NCBI GenBank assembly: GCA_946885765.1
Contig: CAMPHD010000077.1
Location: 1 to 10,507 of the forward strand
Direction: 5' to 3'
From: an uncultured Thalassospira sp.
GTDB lineage: Bacteria > Pseudomonadota > Alphaproteobacteria > Rhodospirillales_A > Thalassospiraceae
DNA: 10,507 nucleotides
The notes under the pieces were generated by a model. It did not search any database. It was not told the origin of the DNA and was given only the letters and a program-made list of their open reading frames with translations. Shown here in pieces: positions 6,682-10,507 of this stretch; the stretch's first letter is position 1; each line of letters opens with the position of its first letter. A program made the position numbers and the translations under genes.

Positions 6682-6996
6682 ATGCGCATTCTTTACTGGA
6701 TCATTTCCATCCCGCTTGCGATCCTGATTGCGATTTTTGCCGTGTCGAACCGGGCGCTGGTTACGCTGTCATTGTGGCCGTTGCCCTATGAAGTCGATAT
6801 GCCGCTTTTCTTGCCGATCATGGTGGCACTGTTGATCGGGCTTGGCATCGGGTTGACGTATGAATGGCTGGTACATGGCAAACATCGTCGCGCCGTCAAG
6901 CGTATGGATAGCGAATTGCGCCGGTTGCGTCCGGAAGAAACCGGCGGCGACACTTCGAATGCTCACAAGGCGATCAGCCAGCAGAAGGCGTCCTGA
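6682..6996 (+). CDS. lapA: LapA-domain (DUF1049) inner-membrane protein
   Basis: This 104-residue protein has two membrane segments, about 4-22 and 42-60, joined by the conserved NRALVTLSLWPLPYEVDMP stretch (23-41) typical of the LapA domain. A basic, predicted cytoplasmic tail follows (HGKHRRAVKRMDSELRRLR, 65-83), ending in a polar, low-complexity C-terminus. In E. coli, LapA acts with LapB in control of lipopolysaccharide synthesis. That role is known for E. coli and only inferred here. A strong GAGGAG site lies 6 nt before the ATG. In E. coli the order is lapA-lapB-pyrF; here pyrF follows lapA after 125 bp with no lapB between, so any LapB partner must be encoded elsewhere. Confidence 0.85.
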   Translation: MRILYWIISIPLAILIAIFAVSNRALVTLSLWPLPYEVDMPLFLPIMVALLIGLGIGLTYEWLVHGKHRRAVKRMDSELRRLRPEETGGDTSNAHKAISQQKAS

Positions 6997-7020
6997 AGGG
7001 AAGACCGGCAAAGGTCATGC

Positions 7021-7050
7021 CCAATTCGGGATTGGTATTTCGGGCGAAAT
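7021..7050 (+). other. Two back-to-back hairpins in the lapA-pyrF spacer
   Basis: CCAAT-TCGGG-ATTGG (7021-7035) is followed one base later by ATTTC-GGGC-GAAAT (7037-7050). Each has a perfect 5-bp stem and a G-rich loop. No U tract follows, so neither is a terminator. TCATGCCC also occurs twice around them, before 7021 and near 7058-7065. Confidence 0.35.
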
Positions 7051-7121
7051 CGGCTAAGTCATGCCCGGTCCGTCGCATCTTCGTGGGCCGATGATGAAAT
7101 TCCAGCCCGCCGGAGGACACC

Positions 7122-7844
7122 ATGACCGACAAGCTTGCCCCTCACGATCGCATTTTTTGCGCCATTGATACCACTGATCTTGCCCATGCAATTGATCTGG
7201 CTTCAAATCTGTCCGGGGTGATTGGCGGTGCGAAGCTTGGCAAGGAATTCTTTGCTGCCCATGGCCCGCAAGGTGTCCGTGAAGTTGCCAAAGCCGGATT
7301 GCCGATTTTTCTGGACGTCAAATATCACGACATTCCCAATACCGTTGCCGGTGCCATTCGTGCCGTAACGCCACTTGGCCTCAAGATCGTGAATGTTCAT
7401 GCGACGGGCGGTCTTGAAATGATGAAGCGTGCCGGGGAAGCCGCGCGTGAAGCTGCGGACAAGGCTGGTGTTGATGCCCCGTGGGTGATTGCCGTAACGG
7501 TCCTTACCAGCCTTGATCAGGGTGATCTTGATGATGTCGGTCTTGCAGGGCCGATCAGCGAGCGTGTCGTCAAACTTGCCGAACTGACCCAAAAGGCCGG
7601 TTTGGATGGAGTTGTCTGTTCCGCACAGGAAGTGACCGCAGTACGTGCAGCTTGTGGCGCGGATTTCAAATTGATCACGCCGGGTATTCGTCCGACTTGG
7701 TCAAGCTCAGACGATCAAAAACGTATCGTCACACCGCGTGATGCCGTTACGATGGGCACAGATGTAATGGTGATCGGGCGTCCGATCACCAAGGCCAGCG
7801 ATCCGGTTGCAGCGGCAAAACGTATCGTTGACGAACTTTCCTGA
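7122..7844 (+). CDS. pyrF: Orotidine 5'-phosphate decarboxylase
   Basis: PyrF converts OMP to UMP, the last step of de novo pyrimidine synthesis, as a cytoplasmic dimer. The 240 residues are a standard single-domain length. Active-site landmarks are CAID (13-16, Asp16), GGAKLGKEFF (35-44, Lys38), the catalytic LDVKYHDIPNTV (64-75; Asp65, Lys67, Asp70), TPGIRP (186-191) and the phosphate-binding IGRPIT (218-223, Arg220). The ATG at 7122 has an excellent GGAGG site 5 nt upstream, which settles the start. It probably shares a transcript with lapA (125-bp gap, no terminator seen) and is followed by a terminator hairpin. Together with cmk it gives this window two pyrimidine-nucleotide steps, though not in one operon. 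Confidence 0.97.
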   Translation: MTDKLAPHDRIFCAIDTTDLAHAIDLASNLSGVIGGAKLGKEFFAAHGPQGVREVAKAGLPIFLDVKYHDIPNTVAGAIRAVTPLGLKIVNVHATGGLEMMKRAGEAAREAADKAGVDAPWVIAVTVLTSLDQGDLDDVGLAGPISERVVKLAELTQKAGLDGVVCSAQEVTAVRAACGADFKLITPGIRPTWSSSDDQKRIVTPRDAVTMGTDVMVIGRPITKASDPVAAAKRIVDELS

Positions 7845-7871
7845 TCCATATTTATTCATTTTGTTCTGCTG

Positions 7872-7900
7872 ACGGGTCTGGTGTTCAACCGGGCCTGTTT
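7872..7900 (+). terminator. Probable terminator after pyrF
   Basis: ACGGGTCTGGT (7872-7882), loop GTTCA, ACCGGGCCTGT (7888-7898) form an 11-bp stem with three G:T pairs, followed by a short TTT. The U tract is weak, so termination may be incomplete. Confidence 0.6.
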
Positions 7901-7903
7901 CAG

Positions 7904-7932
7904 TTGTGACGGGAATGCATAGTTTTTATGCC
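7904..7932 (+). promoter_or_regulatory. Weak candidate promoter for the MFS gene
   Basis: TTGTGA (7904-7909, 4/6) and TATGCC (7927-7932, 3/6) are separated by 17 bp. The predicted start near 7939 would fall in the left arm of the dyad at 7932-7973 and give a leader of about 139 nt before the ATG at 8078. Confidence 0.3.
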
Positions 7933-7973
7933 AATTTTGCGATGGTGAAATTTGTGCGCTGCACGCAAAATTG
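7932..7973. promoter_or_regulatory. Perfect 10-bp dyad upstream of the MFS gene
   Basis: CAATTTTGCG (7932-7941) and CGCAAAATTG (7964-7973) are exact inverted 10-mers with a 22-bp spacer, so their centres are 32 bp apart, about three helical turns. A second small dyad GTGC-GCT-GCAC (7954-7964) lies between them. It may be a regulator binding site for the efflux gene or an RNA hairpin in its leader. Confidence 0.45.
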
Positions 7974-8008
7974 AATCGTTTCAATTTCCGGTCGGTTCAA
8001 GCATTTCG

Positions 8009-8025
8009 GAAATCTCGCGAAATCT
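8009..8025. repeat. Short direct repeat before the MFS gene
   Basis: GAAATCT occurs at 8009-8015 and again at 8019-8025, a 10-bp period close to one helical turn. The first copy overlaps the small palindrome ATTTCGGAAAT (8003-8013). It is possibly a binding site but short enough to be chance. Confidence 0.3.
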
Positions 8026-8077
8026 TGTCGCCGACAACATCCCGCATTGGTGCCTGGCACCTCTGGACGTATTGATC

Positions 8078-9286
8078 ATGACAGCTGCTGTTACCCGCAC
8101 AGGTTTCTTTGGAAACCTTCCGATTCTTGCTCTGGCGCTTGCATCCTTCGGGATCGGGACGACCGAGTTTGTCATAATGGGCTTGTTGCCGGATGTGGCG
8201 GCTGATCTTGGTGTCAGCATTCCTGATGCCGGGTTGCTGGTAACCGGTTATGCGCTGGGTGTTACGTTTGGTGCGCCATTCCTTGCGATTGCAACGTCAA
8301 AAATGGATCGTCGGCATGCTTTGATGATGCTGATTGCGATTTTCATCATTGGTAATTTCCTGTGCGCGATTGCACCGGACTACTGGCTTCTGATGGCGGC
8401 CCGCGTGGTGACAGCCTTCTGTCATGGGGCGTTCTTCGGTCTTGGCGCTGTGGTTGCTGCTAACCTTGTCGCACCGCATAAACGGGTTCAGGCCATTGCC
8501 CTGATGTTTTCGGGGCTTACTCTTGCCAATGTGCTGGGGGTTCCGTTCGGCACGGCTCTTGGCCAGGAACTGGGCTGGCGTTCGACTTTCTGGGCGGTTG
8601 TGGGGATCGGTATGGTTGCTGCTATCGCGCTTTATTTCTGTTTGCCGCGCAAGATCGCAGCAACGGGCGGTAGTTTGATGGCTGAAGCCCGTGCGCTGCT
8701 TAAAACCCAGGTTATCTTTGCCATGCTGATCAGTGTTCTGGCTGCCGCAAGCATGTTCAGCGTGTTTACCTATATCACCCCGATGTTGCAGAATATCACC
8801 GGCATTTCGGCGCGGCAGGTAACCTATGTGTTGTTGCTGTTCGGGGCGGGTTTGACGATTGGCAACTATATCGGTGGCCGTCTGGGTGATTGGCGGTTGA
8901 TGCCGGCGATCATTGCGACGTTTGTTCTGCTGATTGCGATACTCGTCGTATTTGCCGAAACCATCACCAATGTGATCCCGGCTGTGGCAACGGTTTTTGT
9001 CTGGGGTGTGGTTTCCTTCGCACTGGTTTCGCCGCTTCAGATGCGGGTGGTGAACGAGGCGACCGAGGCCCCAAACCTTGCATCGACCCTTAATCAGGGG
9101 GCCTTCAATCTTGGTAACGCTGCGGGTGCCTGGTTTGGTGGTATCGCGATTACACAGGGCGTGTCCTATCAGGATATCCCCTGGCTTGGCGCAGGGATTG
9201 CCGTGATCGCGTTGCTGTTTTCGATCTGGAGCCACCTGATTGACCGTAATGACGAGGTCTTTATCGAAACAGCTGCCAGTGCCTGA
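8078..9286 (+). CDS. MFS efflux transporter, DHA1 family, YdhP-like
   Basis: This 402-residue protein has about twelve hydrophobic segments. Long stretches resemble the E. coli putative drug/arabinose-type exporter YdhP: ASFGIGTTEFVIMGLLP (22-38), CAIAPDYWLLMAARV (96-110), HGAFFGLGAVVAA (116-128), and the TM5 region GLTLANVLGVPFGTALG (146-162), corresponding to the antiporter-type motif C. Later segments include IGNYIGGRLGD and SPLQMRVV. Family membership is secure; the substrate is unknown. The open frame can be extended 42 codons upstream to a TTG at 7952, but that extension is polar, lacks homology and crosses the dyad. The ATG at 8078 gives the family length (YdhP is 389), although only a weak TGGA lies upstream. 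It converges on the TSUP gene at a shared terminator. Confidence 0.9.
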   Translation: MTAAVTRTGFFGNLPILALALASFGIGTTEFVIMGLLPDVAADLGVSIPDAGLLVTGYALGVTFGAPFLAIATSKMDRRHALMMLIAIFIIGNFLCAIAPDYWLLMAARVVTAFCHGAFFGLGAVVAANLVAPHKRVQAIALMFSGLTLANVLGVPFGTALGQELGWRSTFWAVVGIGMVAAIALYFCLPRKIAATGGSLMAEARALLKTQVIFAMLISVLAAASMFSVFTYITPMLQNITGISARQVTYVLLLFGAGLTIGNYIGGRLGDWRLMPAIIATFVLLIAILVVFAETITNVIPAVATVFVWGVVSFALVSPLQMRVVNEATEAPNLASTLNQGAFNLGNAAGAWFGGIAITQGVSYQDIPWLGAGIAVIALLFSIWSHLIDRNDEVFIETAASA

Positions 9287-9308
9287 ATGAATTGAATATC
9301 AAAAAAAC

Positions 9309-9342
9309 AAAACCCGCCTGACAGTGTCATGGCGGGTTTTTT
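9309..9342. terminator. Bidirectional terminator between convergent genes
   Basis: AAAACCCGCC (9309-9318) pairs with GGCGGGTTTT (9331-9340), with T continuing to 9342. The enclosed bases can pair further as TGA/TCA. The A-run before and the T-run after the stem let it serve both the MFS gene (plus strand) and the TSUP gene (minus strand). Confidence 0.92.
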
Positions 9343-9374
9343 GTTGTTTGTTTGGGAATGGGTAGGCCGGATTG

Positions 9375-10178
9375 TTATCCGATCCAGACACGCATTTGAT
9401 CCCAATACTGACTGATGGTGCTGCCATACTGATCCATGATCAGTTTGATCGAAATGGCAATCGAAGTGACAACCAGAAGCGGACGCACCAGCCTTGCGCC
9501 GACTTTCATCACCAATTGAGATCCGATCTGGGCTCCGATCAATGATCCGGCGGCCATGACAAGGCCGATCATCCAGACAACTTCGCCCCCTGCAATGAAC
9601 ATCACAAGTGATGCGAAGTTTGATGTGAAGTTCAGAACCTTGGTGTGGGCTGTTGCTTTCGTCATATTGAAACCAAGCAAGGCCACAAAAGCGATGGAAA
9701 AGAACGACCCGGTACCGGGTCCGAAAAAGCCGTCGTAAAAGCCGATGCCAAAGCCCGCGGTAAAGGCAAAGACGGACTTGCTGATGATCTGATGCGCATC
9801 AATATCGCCAACGCGTGGTGAGAAAAGGAAATAAAGCGCAATCAGGATCAACAGAGCCGGAAGGATTTTAAGCAGAATGCTGGCATCGAGCATTTGTACC
9901 AGCACAGTGCCAAGTGCCGATCCGGCAAAGGTCAGGACAATCGCCAGGACCATATCGCGCGGATCCACATAACCCTTGCGGATAAAGTTAATTGAAGAGG
10001 TCAGGCTGCCAAAGCTGCCCTGTAGCTTGTTGGTCGCCAAAGCCTGTGCCGGTGTAATACCCGCCCAAAGCAGGGCCGGAATGGTAATCAATCCGCCGCC
10101 GCCAGCAATTGAATCAACTATGCCGGCGAACGCAGCGACTGCAAAAAGTATCAGTAAAAGATCAACGCCAAATTCCAT
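9375..10178 (-). CDS. TSUP-family (TauE/SafE) membrane permease, YfcA-like
   Basis: From the ATG at 10178 this is 267 residues, the length of E. coli YfcA as I recall it, with similar blocks in order: AGIVDSIAGGGGLITIPAL (18-36), ALATNKLQGSFGS (46-58), LPALLILIALYFLFSP (106-121), GFGIGFYDGFFGPGTGSF (142-159) and KATAHTKVLNFTSN (174-187). Seven to eight hydrophobic segments are evident. TSUP proteins move sulfur compounds or organic anions such as sulfite, sulfonates or thiosulfate; the substrate here cannot be read from sequence. The frame is open upstream to an ATG at 10244, but those 22 residues are Pro-rich and not part of the family, and that ATG lies inside a likely -10 box. The chosen ATG has AGGA 9 nt upstream. 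The gene is convergent with the MFS gene and divergent from mutM. Confidence 0.92.
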   Translation of the reverse strand: MEFGVDLLLILFAVAAFAGIVDSIAGGGGLITIPALLWAGITPAQALATNKLQGSFGSLTSSINFIRKGYVDPRDMVLAIVLTFAGSALGTVLVQMLDASILLKILPALLILIALYFLFSPRVGDIDAHQIISKSVFAFTAGFGIGFYDGFFGPGTGSFFSIAFVALLGFNMTKATAHTKVLNFTSNFASLVMFIAGGEVVWMIGLVMAAGSLIGAQIGSQLVMKVGARLVRPLLVVTSIAISIKLIMDQYGSTISQYWDQMRVWIG

Positions 10179-10243
10179 TGACTGAAATCCTGTGGATGGC
10201 ACGTAAGGTGGGGCAGACGCGCAGGGTGGCAATAAACGGCGCA

Positions 10244-10271
10244 ATCATATGTACTTGGCGGTCATCGTCCA
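10244..10271 (-). promoter_or_regulatory. Candidate promoter of the TSUP permease gene
   Basis: On the minus strand TGGACG (10271-10266, 4/6), a 16-bp spacer and TATGAT (10249-10244, 5/6) precede the gene. Transcription would start near 10237, giving a leader of about 59 nt to the ATG at 10178. Confidence 0.45.
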
Positions 10272-10313
10272 TTGTTACTTTGTAATGGCGACAATGTTGT
10301 TTGGTATGTCGGC

Positions 10314-10342
10314 TTGCCAATCATCGGGCCGGGTTCTAGATA
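10314..10342 (+). promoter_or_regulatory. Candidate promoter of mutM
   Basis: TTGCCA (10314-10319, 5/6) and TAGATA (10337-10342, 3/6) are spaced 17 bp apart. A start near 10349 would leave a leader of about 25 nt before the mutM ATG. Confidence 0.45.
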
Positions 10343-10373
10343 TGTTTCGTCCTTTCATTTTACGAGTATCCAG

Positions 10374-10507
10374 ATGCCCGAATTACCTGAGGTCGAAACG
10401 GTGACACGCGGTCTGACGCCGGTGATGGAAGGGTTTGTCGTTGATCACGTTGTCCAGCGCCGCCCGAACCTGCGCTTTCCATTTCCGGAAAACTTTGTGG
10501 GGCGCAT
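10374..10507 (+). CDS. mutM: Formamidopyrimidine-DNA glycosylase, N-terminal part (cut by window edge)
   Basis: MutM/Fpg removes oxidised purines such as 8-oxoguanine from DNA and nicks the abasic site. Only 44 codons are visible. They begin [14 protein letters not shown], the family signature in which Pro2 (after Met removal) is the catalytic nucleophile and Glu3 assists. [13 protein letters not shown] follows (29-41), typical of alphaproteobacterial MutM. The rest, including the DNA-binding helix-two-turn-helix and the C-terminal zinc finger, lies outside the window. The ATG at 10374 is fixed by the required MPELPE start; the ribosome-binding site (ACGAG) is weak. It is divergent from the TSUP gene across 195 bp. 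Confidence 0.96.
   Translation, partial: MPELPEVETVTRGLTPVMEGFVVDHVVQRRPNLRFPFPENFVGR

Noticed and set aside
7942..7974. Possible 10-codon leader peptide before the MFS gene
   Set aside because: It has no ribosome-binding site, no run of regulatory codons and no terminator/antiterminator pair after it; short frames like this occur by chance.
7952..8077. 42-codon N-terminal extension of the MFS transporter from a TTG
   Set aside because: The extension is polar, has no family counterpart, lacks a ribosome-binding site and overlaps the regulatory dyad. The ATG at 8078 gives the expected length.

Overview
This window looks like chromosomal housekeeping DNA of an alphaproteobacterium. The evidence is the order: a FYDLN-type zinc-ribbon protein divergent from aroA, then cmk, rpsA, sppA and ihfB, together with class II-type AroA and alphaproteobacterial-looking MutM and IhfB sequences. 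Moderate GC by eye and the particular mix of neighbours suggest a marine Rhodospirillales member such as Thalassospira. That genus is an inference; no 16S or database comparison was possible. I see no mobile element, CRISPR array, prophage or foreign island.

Layout: (1) 1-190: the likely tail of an unidentified plus-strand gene, a symmetric terminator, and a minus-strand tRNA-Ala(GGC). (2) 291-596, minus strand: a small zinc-ribbon protein with a very acidic tail, divergent from aroA across a 345-bp spacer. (3) 942-3036: aroA (chorismate pathway) and cmk (CMP kinase), closed by a terminator. (4) 3262-4965: rpsA (ribosomal protein S1, six S1 repeats) with its own structured leader and a strong terminator. 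(5) 5219-6491: sppA (membrane signal-peptide peptidase) and ihfB (IHF beta subunit). (6) 6682-7844: lapA (small LapA-domain membrane protein) and pyrF (UMP synthesis), closed by a terminator. (7) 8078-9286: an MFS efflux transporter resembling E. coli YdhP, converging on a TSUP-family permease resembling YfcA (minus strand, 9375-10178). (8) 10374 to the edge: the start of mutM, divergent from the permease gene.

The core genes supply precursors and machinery for macromolecule synthesis: aromatic amino acids, pyrimidine nucleotides, translation and nucleoid architecture. SppA and LapA act at the envelope. The two transporters and mutM look like separate transcription units.

The coding content is ordinary. 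The most noteworthy items are: a well-formed sigma70-like promoter only 12 bp upstream of the sppA ATG, which implies a near-leaderless mRNA; a class II-type AroA carrying Gly where the glyphosate-insensitive CP4 enzyme has Ala; a perfect 10-bp dyad in front of the MFS gene; a 28/29 direct repeat inside rpsA; and several palindromes in intergenic spacers. I found no convincing undescribed system.
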